Below are positions 9,830 through 22,109 of a DNA stretch of 64,000 nt, piece by piece. Source of the DNA: Acanthaster planci (lineage: Eukaryota > Echinodermata > Asteroidea > Valvatida > Acanthasteridae). The stretch spans positions 568,532-632,531 of the forward strand of contig NW_019091379.1 of assembly GCF_001949145.1 (NCBI RefSeq). The letters run 5' to 3'. The notes under the pieces are model-generated. The model had not been told where the DNA came from. It did not search any database and was given only the letters and a program-made list of their open reading frames with translations. The stretch's first letter is position 1. Every line of letters begins with the position of its first letter. A program made the position numbers and the translations under genes.

Positions 9830-12534
9830 AGGCACCAAAAAGTTGCGAAACGACCAATTTTACGTACGAAATTCCAGCAAATTTGGCCGAATTCTACAAA
9901 ACGGTATTTTGAATGGGAATAAAAGTGTGCCGGGCCGGCAGCACATGAGCTTTGAGAACAGAGTCTGGCCTATTTACGTCCACTGGGTGCATCCTGAAAA
10001 GATAAAGGAAAAGTTGAGGACGATGCCCTGGATATGAGGTGTAGTAATATTGGCTAAACGGAGAGGTAGAATGGAAGTTGACAAACTAGTTCGTAGGTGT
10101 TGTAGTCATGTCCTTTCCTAAGGTCCCCAAGAACACCGTTGAAGTAGATGAGCTAGAATAATCAGGCTCGAGGAATCGAGGCAGAGGTGCCTGTGCCGTA
10201 AATGTTTCGGCACATAGAGGATATGAGTGTGGAAGAAATGAGGCATATGTATTTATAACAGAACCATGATTTGAGTGTGAGTCTTTGTTAACATTAACAG
10301 GTGTCCATACTTGTCACTGCGATTCAGTGAAGGAAAACAACGTTTCGCGTTTAAGTTTGAGGTCAGACATTTTGCGCGAAACTATTTGTAGGAAAAGTTT
10401 GGTAGCTCGCCAGCTGCCATGAAGCGGAAAAAAATCACCGAAGTGATTATAGAGTAGTAAATAACGTTTTATCATCCAAACCAATCAGCTTCCGACAAAA
10501 TGAAATGAAACTTTTCACAGACCAACGGATTCCTTCAAAATAACTTGTTTTGAGCCATGCACTGCAGAGTCCGAATGAAACGAGTACAGCCCATGTATTG
10601 AAAGGTGCTCTACATACCAACTGAACGATACAAGCCTCGGGCGTTCCCGTTATGATTGATAAAATGTTGCAGCCCATCAATTTTCAGTCCATTGATTCAA
10701 GCTTGTGACACCTCAGCTTTTCTTATCCAAAATGCTGCTGTTGTCACACTGATTCATCGCAAACGGCACACGTCTTTCCTGGGTCATGTTTTTCGACAAA
10801 TTGACTTTGACTGGTCCAAAGTTTGTCCCGATGTCAAATCATCCTTGCCAACAGCCGATAACGTCCTCACAGTGCTGCTTCTTTGACAGTTGTGTATAAG
10901 GGAAGATTTTGACGGGGAGAAGTTTGCAAAAAACTGTTTTCTGTCAATAGTAAACCTTTAAAAACTGGAAGCAAAAGCAGTATACGATTGGAACGCTAAA
11001 TTACCTAGGAGGCAAAGGCTAGACTATAGACTCAGCATAGGCCTATATGGCGCTGGATGCCCTGTCATTGTTTTTAATCATCATTGACCAATAACCACTG
11101 CTTCTTGCCATAGTATACAGCCACATTTTTCATGGGGGCACTCAGATTTATTCTTGCCCGTTGGTCCTGTAACTAATGCTCATGTCGTCACAGTAAATTG
11201 AACGAGGACAGCATGTTGTTACTGTTGGGGACGGACCCGTCCCATATATCATTACCATCCCATCTGTCGTATAGTCGCCGTGATTCACTGGTAGATTCAC
11301 TGCAATAGATCCGGGTCAACTGAAGGAGTACAATCAGAGCAGTGCCGGTGTCCTCATCTAGGCTGATGGACTGCGAGTTGCGACCAAGCAATTGGAGTGA
11401 ATCGTCGAGACCTTATTTCACCACAAGTCAGCCGGGGAAAATTCATCAACCTCCTCTGGGGATTCGCTATATATTAAGCTTCTCTTGAAGCTAGATATAT
11501 AGGGTTGAAGTCGCTTCAGCCGTAAACCTGAAAATTTCGGCTGCTTGCACGAAGCTCAATATAGCGTTACATTTTATTTGGTTCTCTTTCGCAACAAAAT
11601 ACGAAGAGAGAGATCTCAAATAAAGAGATTTCTGGTTTCTGATGACGAATATCGAGGGAGCAAAATTTGCGGGTTGTCTACACCGTATTTGCAAAGCACA
11701 ATGTGCTGTAAATTGTTGTGAGTTTGTTGCAGAATGAAATCAACAACTTAGTATATGGAGCTATTTTCTCATTCCTCGGCACTGAGCTATATTTAGAATG
11801 ACCTACATTACATTCTGACCTTCATTTTACATGCGCATGCAGCTAACAACGTAAAGATTCCTACCCTATATAAGAAAAATAGTCCCATTTATTTGGCTCT
11901 CTTTGTCTTTTTCTTTACAATTGAAAGAGAGGTATAATTATTGTAATGAGAGGTTGTTTCGAATACCATTTTGTGTTTACTGGACCGTTTAGGTTGAAAT
12001 CCCCATTTTATTCCGTCGAAGGTGTATTAATATTATTTGTGATATCCTTGGTGATGTGTACACGAGGTGCATTGCACACATGCGCACGGGATATCGCCGA
12101 GTTTCTCCGTTTAGTGGCTGGAAATATTCGTATGCCACTTGAGCATTTTCCCTGTTTATAATCATGTCTGCTCCCGTGTGTGCGACGGTGCGACCACGAT
12201 TCAGCTGTAAAGGTGGAAATGGTGTCTCCACCACCTGTGGCGTGTGACATTCCATGTAATTTTGTGAGTACCAACTTGTACAGAGTGGAGACACTTTCAC
12301 TATAAAACGTTTGGAGAGCTTGGTGACGCGTCGTTACCATAGGCACAATCGTAGGTAATTATCCCTATAGACAAACATAGTACGTCTGTTCGACGTTTGA
12401 CTGCCATTGCAGTGTTTACACAACCCCTGCAGCCCCTCGTACAACATGACCGCGCGTCTTGCTGTTTTTTTTAATAAAAGCGTAAGCTTATACTGACACC
12501 GTCATGCTCTTGCGGCTCTTGATCTAAGAAACTT
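9830..12534. other. Intergenic stretch, nothing recognised
   Basis: No coding frame resembles a known family. A small hairpin at about 11467-11502 (CTATATATTAAGCTTC pairing with GAAGCTAGATATATAG) is the only structured feature I noticed. Confidence 0.45.
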
Positions 12535-12542
12535 TGACGGAT

Positions 12543-13122
12543 CAGTGGCGTATCCAGCGGGGGCGTGGGGCAACTTGCCCCCTGACAGACTTGTTAAATT
12601 TTGTATCAAATTTTGATTTATTTATTTTTTACAATTGAGATACTTCATAGGTGAGTAGGCAAGAAAATAACCAGTCTACAGTATCACCACATATGGGAAT
12701 AGTAACCTTTCCCTACTGGTACAGCAATTTTTGTCCAGCATCAATTTTAAATATCTCAAGTTGGCAACGACGAATTTTAAATGTGTTTTAGAACTTCTTG
12801 TGTATGTCAGGGTTTTTTTTGGCATAGCCAATCAAACTGTTGCAACTGAAATTTTTCGTTAGTATTTTTGCTCCATATACTGCAACATTAAGAAAAATAC
12901 CCCGTAACATGGAAACAACCATACAATCCGTTGCAGACTGCTAGAACAAGCCATGTGATTGGTCAGATTGCACGAGATTTGTGACGTAATAGGCCATCCA
13001 AATATGGTAATACTCCAGACTGCTAATCGGTACGTTATCAAATAAATAGGCTAGATTTTTCCCCCATTATTGTGTTGAATGAGCCCGAAAGTGCATTGCC
13101 CCCTCCCCTGGATACACTATTG
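12543..13122. mobile_element. Non-autonomous hAT-type element, 580 bp, with 8-bp target duplication
   Basis: The left end reads CAGTGGCGTATCC, followed by a G-rich stretch ending in TTGCCCCC. The right end in reverse complement reads CAATAGTGTATCC and is preceded inside by TTGCCCCCTCCCC. Flanking 8-mers are TGACGGAT (12535-12542) and TGATGGAT (13123-13130), a 7 of 8 match. An 8-bp duplication with CAGNG-type ends is the hAT signature. The interior is AT-rich and has no transposase frame. Confidence 0.75.
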
Positions 13123-13130
13123 TGATGGAT

Positions 13131-14122
13131 CTTTATATCCCCCTTATCCTAAAAAATAAGTTTCCGGTTTCTGGTCAGGATCAAAAAGTGGTGCAGCGAC
13201 GCGGCTTATTTTAGCCTCACTTTATTTTTCTGGAAATGATTTACATGTACGTATAACGGGCGATCTCCATCGTGACTGCATACACACGTTACGCTGGCCG
13301 TTACCAACACTAAAATAGACTGAGCCTAGCACATTCTAACTATTTAAAAGCATTTTAAGCTTGTACACATACACAGGACTTGAGACCACCTCGTTTGTCT
13401 GGTTCCCAGGTGTAAACGTGTAATACAGAAATGACATCATCTGACAAAGAGTGTCCAACTAATGTAGACCTATGGGGAACCACAGGGACTCCTTTACTCT
13501 ACATAAGACTCAAGCGTACTCCATCAAAAACGTGTTAAAATTACGAAGTAGCACACTAGCAAAATTCCAGTTGATCAACCAACTTTGGTAGCTTTTGGAC
13601 ATTAACGTTTTATATATACCAAATGAAAAACTTTTTTATTTTGCCGACGCGCAGGTCTAGGGCCGACGCGCGCGCTGACCAGAAACCGGAGACTTTTTTT
13701 ATTTTGGTGTAAGTGGCAATTGAACTTTATTTAAATCGTGCTGATTTAAAGTGTGATCTAAATTTTCCCGTTTAACTTAATTTGTCAGAGAGATTGTACT
13801 AATATCTTGTAATCCTGATTTCATCAGTCTCCAATTATTTCACTAAACTTTAGGATCGATTTCCCAAATCCTGCTCTGACACTTCAGCACTCATTTCACT
13901 TTTTGTATTATCTTCCAGACACAGTAACTAATTGAGTGACTTAAGTAACAGTGCAATTGGTGAATCAGTGAGCCAGTTCAGTATTCCAACAGCGCATGCC
14001 CAGCAGAAGGATATTCAGGCACAGCGATTTGGACGGATAGGCCTACGCAACGCTTGGCGCAAAATAATGTTGACATGCATAATTATGGAAAGGCGTCTTT
14101 ATCATGTTGTCAGACTCAGTTA
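13131..14122. other. Intergenic stretch, nothing recognised
   Basis: A repeated phrase TTTCCGGTTTCTGGTCAG (about 13162) is matched inverted by CTGACCAGAAACCGGAGAC (about 13675-13693). This suggests another inverted-repeat element of about 0.53 kb (13162-13693). I see no genes. Confidence 0.4.
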
Positions 14123-14495
14123 TAGAGGTTTTTCACGTGACGTCACCCGACTGGCAAAGGCAGCTCAAGAAGCGTTCCAAGTCTGCAGCGACGCTTGCAT
14201 TTCGAATCTGCGTCTTTCAGTTGGTAATTTCATCACGGTACTCAAGAATGCCGAGAGACTTCAAAGGCGTGCACATTTCCGCGCAAATCTGTCCAGTTCG
14301 TAAGTGACTTCGTCATACACGCGGACGTGTCACTGATTGCAGGCTTCCATTGGACGAACACTAAAGTTGCACTTTAACTTCCGGTTTCATGTGTATCTCT
14401 ATGTGCTGTAGGCGTGGTTTAAACTGAAGTGACGTCACACTTACGAACCGGATTGAAAGCTGACCGTCAAAAATCACGGGACTGACAAACCTCTA
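14123..14495. mobile_element. Inverted-repeat element, about 373 bp
   Basis: The left end TAGAGGTTTTTCACGTGACG pairs with the right end, which in reverse complement reads TAGAGGTTTGTCAGTCCCGTG. The interior has GTGACGTCAC palindromes near both ends (about 14137 and 14430). There is no transposase frame, and the target duplication is not clear. Confidence 0.55.
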
Positions 14496-15156
14496 TTGTT
14501 ATAATGTTTAGGTCCTGACTTTAAAAGAAAATTTATTAATAATCACCCGATATTACCAGATCACGATGCACCTGGTAATAGCCAACCGTGTATGTGCCTA
14601 ACATATCAATTGAACAGGCGCAGTGGATAGCCCAAGAGAGTTATTTAGTGATAAGTGCTACAAAACAATGTTGACTTCAAAATTTGTCTGGAAGGTTTGC
14701 AATATACGCGATCCTGCGAAACAAACTATTAATCACCCGTCCCGAAATAATGTTTACTTGAAGTTTTCGGAAGCACTCACAGTCCATTAATGAGTCCTTT
14801 CTCAGAAAATAGGGATGACCTGTATTCTACGATCAAAATGTAAGTGATATGAAATTCATGCATGTGGCGAGACTCATCGACAGGAATACCGTCAAAAATG
14901 TGTAAAGCTCACCCATCATAAGACGGCTCGTATACCTTACAGTTCAGTTATTTTACGAAGCAGAAACTTTGTAAACTAGCTTTCTAAGACGAAATGCGAC
15001 AACTCCACTTCCTTGAACCTATCAACACTGATGGTCGAATGATATACGGTTCAATTTTCACAGAACAATTTCAAGACATGCCACTCGAGTCTTCTCTACC
15101 ATGAAGATACCAATACAATTTTACTGACTAATATCCCTTCCTGTTTCTCCATCTAG
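14496..15156. other. Upstream flank or possible first intron of the GPCR gene
   Basis: No coding frame is found. The stretch ends with a pyrimidine-rich tract and an AG (CTTCCTGTTTCTCCATCTAG, AG at 15155-15156), a good 3' splice site. The GPCR transcript may therefore have an upstream non-coding exon that I cannot locate. Confidence 0.4.
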
Positions 15157-15236
15157 GAAACGTAGCAAGAAGCAGACGCATTGAAACAGAGTGTTCGTCT
15201 CATCAGCTGCCCCCCCCCCTTCATGCAAGAGGCAAG

Positions 15237-16283
15237 ATGACAGCGGAAGAGTATTATTCTTCGTATAGTTATTACGGGAACCTGTCCCACTTCTTCATGG
15301 GCGATGACAGCGTTGACTGGGTGGCGATCGACATTTTCATCTTAGCGGCTGTCTTGGGGTTGCTGGGTAATGCCAGCATCATCGTGGTCATCCTCCTAAA
15401 TCGGGAGCTACGCAGGTCTCAGATTAACGCCTTGATCATCCAGCTGGCCATCGGGGACTTTCTGTTCCTCCTCTCGACGGTTCCCATCAAGATCGAGCAC
15501 GAGATCTATCCTTTCTGGCAGTTTGGAACTGCCGCCTGTAAGGCATATCGCTTTGGGGAGACCTTGGCCATTGGCGTGTGTGTCTACTCTATCACGGCCT
15601 TCAGCGTCGGTAGGTTCTTGGGAATCGTCATGAAGAAAGGCGAACGGAACTTCACCAAAGTACTGATAATCACCGAGTGGCTGTTAGCTATCACTGTCGC
15701 TGCACCGATCATCTTCCTGGTGACCCTTGTCGACACGCCTACCAGAAGCCACGCCTATTGCCAGTTTTACTACGAAACGACCGCTGCACGGGTCTACGGT
15801 GTTTTCTGGTTCAGCTTCCTATACGTCGTCCCTTTGGGCCTCATCGCCTACACCAACATCCTGGTCATTATCAAGCTCCTCCAGAGCACGAGGAAGTTTT
15901 CCGGGGAACAGGTCAATCGCTCGCTGCTCAAACAATTTAGGATTCGCCGTAACCGGGCGGCCATGTTCATCCTGATTACGGTGTTCTTCGCCGTCTTCTG
16001 GATGCCGTATTACGCGTTCCGTTTCTGGCAATTCGTAGGAAAAGACTCAGCAGTCGGCAACCAACCCCTGAGGGTTCTTGGAAAACTCCACTACTATGCC
16101 GCCATAGCCAACTCTTGCTGCAACCCCTTCGTCATGTACATGATGAGTTCAAAATATAGGATGGCTCTCTGCTGTCGATTGCCGGCCCACAGGATGGGGG
16201 TGGCATCGGGAAATTCTATCCGGGGAAGTCGAGCCAAAACGACTCGGTTCAGCCTCTCTGTAAGGTCCAAACAACCGGAATAA
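15237..16283 (+). CDS. Rhodopsin-class (class A) peptide GPCR, bombesin/CCHamide/endothelin receptor-like
   Basis: The intact 348-residue frame is a seven-transmembrane receptor that would couple an extracellular peptide to G proteins. An N-terminus with one glycosylation site (NLS, 15-17) precedes helix 1 (about 30-55, with GN at 44-45). Helix 2 has LAIGD (70-74). Helix 3 begins at Cys101, which would pair with Cys175 in loop 2. Helix 6 has FWMP (254-257). Helix 7 ends NPFVMY (296-301). The NPxxxY spacing, the WQFG..ACK segment before helix 3 and the RRNRAAM start of helix 6 point to the bombesin/CCHamide/endothelin group. The usual DRY at the end of helix 3 is GRF (125-127), losing its acid and Tyr. 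CysCys at 312-313 may be palmitoylated. The coding exon has no introns. Receptor class is certain, ligand group is likely, exact ligand unknown. Confidence 0.93.
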   Translation: MTAEEYYSSYSYYGNLSHFFMGDDSVDWVAIDIFILAAVLGLLGNASIIVVILLNRELRRSQINALIIQLAIGDFLFLLSTVPIKIEHEIYPFWQFGTAACKAYRFGETLAIGVCVYSITAFSVGRFLGIVMKKGERNFTKVLIITEWLLAITVAAPIIFLVTLVDTPTRSHAYCQFYYETTAARVYGVFWFSFLYVVPLGLIAYTNILVIIKLLQSTRKFSGEQVNRSLLKQFRIRRNRAAMFILITVFFAVFWMPYYAFRFWQFVGKDSAVGNQPLRVLGKLHYYAAIANSCCNPFVMYMMSSKYRMALCCRLPAHRMGVASGNSIRGSRAKTTRFSLSVRSKQPE

Positions 16284-17995
16284 AAAAACGACACAGAGTT
16301 CCCAGATCCAGATTGACATTTAGAAACAGAAAAACTTTCCGCCGATGTTACAGGCAGGTATCACGTTAACAAACCGGAAGTTTGAACAGGAAATGAACGA
16401 GACGTTTTTCGACATTGAGCCGACGGATTGGCCAAAAAGCCTTGGATAAGGCAAGTCAAAAATAAGAACAGCTTCTGGGACCAAAGTCCTACATATTTGC
16501 CTGGTTGTTGTCGAGGAATAGTGTCAAAAATCAACTGTGACTTGAAAAAAAATCATTTACTCAGCATTATTATTCCAAAATGAATACACCGGCCAGCCAA
16601 CTGTTTCCCTCCAAGCATTTCTGGCTGTTATTAGTCGGCCACGAGGAACTTCAGTCATTGATGCCCATCTACTTGGCCAGATCCCTCTCTTTGACGCCGG
16701 CATAAGAACGCTTTTTCGGGGGGGGGAGATCTGCAAAAACCTATAATAACTAGCAAACTGATATACCATTAACAGTGGGAAGGTTTAATTACAAGGTACG
16801 TTCGTGCACTGTTTTGGACTTCAACTCCATTTGAACTTTTTTTTTTCGTTTCTCTCGTTTTTCCCCCGACTTTCATTTTTTTCCCAATTTTTCCAAGTTC
16901 GAATACGACTACTCTGATCAAGCGTGGTCGAGTGCATTTATTTTGATAAGTAAAAGTGTGGGTGTGGGAAATGAAATGCAAATACAAAATACAAAGAGCA
17001 GAAAAAACAAGCTCCATTCTGTTTTGCCGTCATGGAAATGTTACTGGATCCCAATCCTGGCCAATGGATCATTTCTTGGCTTTGCCAAGTCGATGGGAAA
17101 ACGATTTCCGATTTCGTTTAACAGCGATCTTTAACGACTGAGTAGGTTCGCTGCTTGAAAGCTCAGTTTATTTCATTTTAATGCAAGTGTGCCCAATAGT
17201 ACCCGGTTACTGCGTTGAGCATTTTAGTACACGTAATTCGTTTATCTATAATGAACGATACCACAACCTGAATGTGAGTTTCCTAAACTTGAACACGGTA
17301 AAATTATTCACAGTGGAACAGTGCATTTTAGTTGTGTACATACTTTCGATAGATTCCTATACTCGATGTCAGCTGTCGAAAACAATTATTTTCTAGACGA
17401 GTTTGAAGAGAGTATATTATTTTACATTCCCAGAGATGGCAAGGGATGTGATTTCGACTGTGTTTTCGCGTAGCTGATGATGTGAATTATTGTGCTTGTG
17501 GGTTTAATGGATACTATAGGAGCAGTTGGTGAACAGGTACAAAAGGAAATGTTGGTTGGAGGTGAATGATACATGGGGTGAGGAGACACGGTGAGATAGG
17601 GGCGGGAGACGGGATGAAAGTGATTCACTTGAGGGAGTGTCATTTCCTGTCCTTCACCTTTCTTTAATGAAGTTGAAATACCATCCGAACAAGGACTGGA
17701 TTCCAAGAGCTTGGCCGAAAGTGGATTTATAAGTAGCGGTGGGTAGTCGAATGGAGTGATTTGTGATAAGTCAGTCGAAGGGAGGGAGAATCTATGAATG
17801 TCTTTTACGTCTTGGGGACAGAATCAAAAAGGAAAGTACCATTCGGGAGGGGATATCAAGACAGTGTGTTACTGACAGTGGAAGAGAGGGCAGAGGAATG
17901 CAGAAACAACGGTGGCGTGAAAAGAGAGCGAGATGCAGGTGAATCTGTCATAAATGTCGTAAATATTTAGAGCACTTTAGTTGTCACCTTCCGCC
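16284..17995. other. GPCR 3' flank and intergenic stretch
   Basis: AATAAA overlaps the GPCR stop codon (16279-16284) and is too close to be the usual poly(A) signal. No other clear signal follows soon after. The rest shows no credible gene. The stretch at about 17410-17960 is purine-rich on the + strand but does not translate into anything recognisable. Confidence 0.45.
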
Positions 17996-17998
17996 GAA

Positions 17999-18115
17999 CG
18001 CGTGCGATGCGAACTAACTTTCGGCCAATCACTTCTAGAAATATTCCTCCACCTTTACGGTTCCTTTTTTTACTCAGCGCGCGATGCGAACTTTCCGCCA
18101 ATCACAGCAAGAAAT
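17999..18115 (+). promoter_or_regulatory. Duplicated CCAAT-containing segment
   Basis: Two direct copies of about 40 bases, starting about 78 bases apart, share GCGATGCGAACT, then GGCCAATCA or CGCCAATCA, then AGAAAT. Each has a consensus CCAAT box. No TATA box or gene follows within view, so a promoter role is speculative. It could equally be a short tandem duplication. Confidence 0.3.
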
Positions 18116-18462
18116 GTCCGAAGCAAGACACCCACCCACACTTTCACATTTGCAACTGAATAGCCTTTGGTGTTAAATCTTTCAATAATAATGTAGCCAG
18201 CAGTAATCAAATATAGTGCTGGGCGCCAGCATCAACTGAATTAATCTGGCAGGGTGTCCCCGTGCGACAATTAAGAGTAATTTATCTGTCTGTTTTCATT
18301 GCACTACTGGCATTTTGCTAGAGAAACATTTTGGAAATGGTGAAGGTCGATGGTCGGTTGATCCAGTGAGCGAGACAGTATGGCTGACTCTCTGAAGGAA
18401 TCCAAGGCTTCGCTCATGCTCAATCATGCGCGTGTTTGTCAGCGCCCATACCCAAAGGTCAC

Positions 18463-18645
18463 AATCCGCCTCAAGCAGAAGCACCCCCTCATCGGTTGAA
18501 AAGAGGCATGTTGGTTGGGAGTGTTCATTTTGTTGGTGGCGACACTACCGCTACGCATGCATATCATACAGTCGATCATGAACTAGCCAAGTGCATTTCC
18601 CACCAAAGGAGCCGCCATTGCAAGGAAAAATTGCGCCCTTTTTGG
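18463..18645 (+). repeat. Dispersed repeat family R3, copy 1
   Basis: The segment from ATCCGCCTCAAGCAGAAGC through GTGTTCATTTTGTTGGTGGC to CCAAAGGAGC and AATTGCGCCCT recurs inverted at about 26636-26816 and forward at about 57500-57680, the latter inside an intron of the aminopeptidase gene. Identity by eye is roughly 70-80%. It has no coding capacity. Confidence 0.65.
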
Positions 18646-21239
18646 TCCCACTCTGGGCCCATAGGTTACCTAAATCATGATGAAAGGTGACAAAACTAGA
18701 CCTTAGTCCAATGTTTGCACTAAGGAGAAACCTTCCCATCATAGCCGACCCTTATAATGAAAATTCTGTCTTTATCCTACTTCATTTCTGTATCATTATC
18801 AATCATCTATTTTAATTCTCCTTTGAGTAGCTAGCTTTTTGTTTTGTACATGTTAAGATAAGTAGAATATAGTACAATTAGTAGGTCTTAGATGTAATGA
18901 GCTAATCGCAATGATGTTCTGGTGTGCCTTTCGTATATACTTAGGATAAGGAGTGTTTAACTTTTGGCGAAACGCAAAGCTGTTAAAGCTATATTTGGGG
19001 TATAGGCCTCTCTCTTTCTACGTCAAAGTCGTATTTTGGTGTTCGTTTACTGATTATTAACCATGACTGGAAGCCAATACAAAGCAAAGGAAAAATCCAT
19101 GTGTGAACCAATCACAAGCTATCATCAAAATACTACACTATAAAATGCCAATACAAAATGTGCGTTTTGAGGCAAACACTGAGCGCAACCATAAATTGTA
19201 ATATTTCTCAAATTTTTGGCCGCACATATGGCAATGCTAGAGGGTCTATTCATGCTTTGAAAATGAAAGTTCGTGTTATATAACGTACTATACATGTCTG
19301 TGCTACGCAATATAATGTACGCACTCTTAATAATAAATGATGTATTATCCGAATGATTGTAAATATAAACCAGTTGGCATCAAGCTATCGTTCTATTAGA
19401 ATAGGAACGTTATGGTTTTAAGACTATGTGGAATTACTTATTTCGTTTAGGTTGTGACAAGCCAAAAGTTTTCAAGCGTGTTATCAATGCTGTACTTGCA
19501 CTGTATTTTTAGGAACAACATCAGCAAATCCGAGAACTGTAGCATTTATTTTATCAAAGATAAGGGGATATACAGGGAGATTATTGACCGCAATGGTAGA
19601 TATGGCTTAGGCCTACAGCGTATCGTTTTGGTCGTGCCAGAAATACAGATTCCAAATTATTGTAGGTAAAGTTTCATTGAAATCGTTTCCATAAAAAAAG
19701 TGTGGGAGCAAATCTTAAGCATGGACTCCGATGTATGTATGCCGAACAATATGTACACATTTTCAATCATTATTAACTTTTTAAAATTTTGAATTAGTGA
19801 TTTTTAGGGTAGCCAAAAATCTTTGTGCCTCTTTAAATAATTCATTACTGGTGTGTGTAATAAGTCTACAAATTGTTAAGTCTGTAGACAACTAGTGGGA
19901 GACTGTTTTTGAGATTCTTGTTGGCTACAAGCACAGGTCCCTCGTGACTGGCTCCTTGTTTGTGTCATTTTGAGCATGCGCACACTAGCTCAAATGGGAC
20001 ACAAACAGTAGAAAAGAGCAGGTATGTCTGTAGTCACCAAGAATCTCCGACGTCTCTCATTCTGATAATTCTTTGGTTCGGTAGAGGTCAGATTTATGTA
20101 ATGTGGCATTTATGATCTGCATGCACAGTACTTGGCACGAATTTGAAATGAATTCTTCTAGGGTGTGTATAATGTTCTAGGCTATATCCTTCTGTTAAAA
20201 ACCGAAACGTGTGTACTGATCAAAATGATGCATTAAAGATAACCAATGGTATTGGTGAGTGCAGTGGATATCAATGTATTTGAAATACCATTTTGCTGGT
20301 CACGGTCTCAGAGATGGAACTCGTGCATTACCGTAATAGCGATGAGACCGTTATTCCTTCTTGTCCATGGTTTCAAGGAATAATATTGACATTAAGAGTT
20401 ATGGATGGAGGTGACACACTTTGAAATTAACAAGTAACAGTTTTTCAAATATCGCTATATTTAAAAAAAACAAGGAAAAAGCCTAAAACATGTAAAAGTT
20501 AATACAGTTTTACAGACGATGTGCAGAGCTTTAAGAAACATTATGTGTTTTGGGCACTGAATTCTCCGGTGCAAAAGCACTCGGGAATTCAAAGTTTAAT
20601 ACTAAAAATTACCTACAATATTCGTACAAAAACATAAAATAAAGCTGTATAACAGAGAGGCAGGCGAGTGAAAAATGGCTATATTACTGTGCAAATTGCG
20701 ATCCGATCTTCTGTAGTCATAAGAAATTCCAGAGTATTGCGAAGTTCGTGCCTCTGGTTAATGATTTTAGCGGCGACTGGCTTCCGCTTAGAGGCGATTG
20801 TATGTACATAATGTATCTGTCGCAGTTTAGTTTTCAGAAAGTGTGTTTCTTGGGATAATCAGTGGCGTCAATCGAGCTGATTGAAACACTCGCCTGATGT
20901 ACTACATCCTCGACTGCATATAGCTACACATACCACACATTTGAACTAGGGCACGGGCTCGAGTGTGTTACGAGATATATCTCATCGATGCTGATCTACG
21001 TGTATATACCGGCAATGACTGTGCCGTCCGCGCATCAATCACTGACCGTTCAGCAACTGAAGTAGAGCGGTTTGATTGCGGCTTCCCTCCGATTTCCCAA
21101 GTACATGTAGCAGCTTTCTGGATATCCACCGTGCTTGTGTAGCCTATATTGCGCATGTCCACTGTAATATTAGACTCGCGTTGGAGCCGTTCATCGGTAG
21201 GCCTCAATACCAACAAGTAAAAAAACCAGCAACTTGTGT
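18646..21239. other. Intergenic stretch, nothing recognised
   Basis: No credible gene or element with defined ends was found in this AT-rich stretch. Confidence 0.45.
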
Positions 21240-21244
21240 GAACT

Positions 21245-21318
21245 GCGGTATTCGAGCGGTTAAAGCATTCATGGTTTGTGATCTGTGGGGTGTGGGTTCA
21301 AATCCTGTGTGGAAATTG
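21245..21318 (+). ncRNA. tRNA-like sequence: pseudo-tRNA or SINE head
   Basis: A D-arm/A-box-like string (CGAGCGGTTAAAGC, about 21253) and a perfect B-box/T-arm core (GGGTTCAAATCC, about 21293) are spaced as in a class II tRNA such as Ser or Leu. The acceptor stem and anticodon arm do not pair well, so a working tRNA is unlikely. A tRNA-derived SINE fragment is the better reading. Confidence 0.45.
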
Positions 21319-21422
21319 TGGACGGGGAGGATTTTTTTCTGGAAAATGTAGTCCGAATGTTACATACCGGTAAAGAGCCTATAGCTAAGGAGCTTCACAC
21401 GTGAATGGTTGGTTGAGCCCAA

Positions 21423-21596
21423 CAGCGGCGCAGTGAAGGCATTTTCTTGGAGGGGGGGGGAGCCAGGGTCAGTTTGCCGATTGGTCGATGCACGTCAATA
21501 ATTCATGACGTCAACTTCAATTTCATTTGCCGACTGACCCTATATTTGCCGACTGAAAAGAATTATTGGGAGTGCAACACCCTCGCTACGCCGCTG
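21423..21596. mobile_element. Small hAT-type element, 174 bp
   Basis: The left end CAGCGGCGCAGTGAAGG pairs with the right end, which in reverse complement reads CAGCGGCGTAGCGAGGG. Flanks GAGCCCAA and GAGCCCCT match at 6 of 8 positions, consistent with a decayed 8-bp target duplication. The ends resemble the 580-bp element at 12543 (CAGTGGCGTATCC). There is no coding frame. Confidence 0.65.
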
Positions 21597-22109
21597 GAGC
21601 CCCTTACATGTGTGCATGGTTGTGAACGGTACGTGGTTTGGCTTCATGGATTACGTGTGATTGCATTTATAGCTCATTCTTGCCTTCCTTGCACAATATC
21701 TCAAACACGTAAGCTGATGTTTCACATCAGACAGGAGGTGAAAATAGTCTTAGGCAACTTAAAGACTTTACAACTGCACCATCGTTCTCCAGCTGTAAAG
21801 TATGATCTAAATAAGAGGCCACGTACACCCGCATCTGTGGTGGTATCAGCATGACACAGATCGAATATGATGCAACGACAAAGACAGATGTAGCCAGTCG
21901 CTCGCTGGTTGGTAATGCACGAAAATAAAAGATGCGTTACTCTCCTGGTGTTTACCAGTTTTGAGAACTTGACGCAAACGTCACTAAAGCCAACCACGGC
22001 GCAATTAATCCGGAATACAATCAATCATTTCCACGTCTTTACATTAATCCGCATTCTGTCGTCATCACGAATCGCCCTCCACCCTACTATAGTACAGTGC
22101 ACGTGAATA

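Noticed and set aside
13932-14303. 123-codon + strand frame upstream of the GPCR
   Set aside because: Its second half lies inside the inverted-repeat element at 14123-14495, and nothing in it resembles a protein family.
16279-16284. AATAAA overlapping the GPCR stop codon as its poly(A) signal
   Set aside because: Cleavage 10-30 bases later would leave almost no 3' UTR, so it is more likely coincidental.
15677-16294. Several overlapping frames of 66-87 codons on both strands within the GPCR exon
   Set aside because: They are alternative-frame shadows of the intact receptor.
16557-16769. 70-codon minus-strand frame with RNAWRETVGWPVYS
   Set aside because: It looked briefly like the tail of a transposon protein, but there is no upstream continuation and no known motif.
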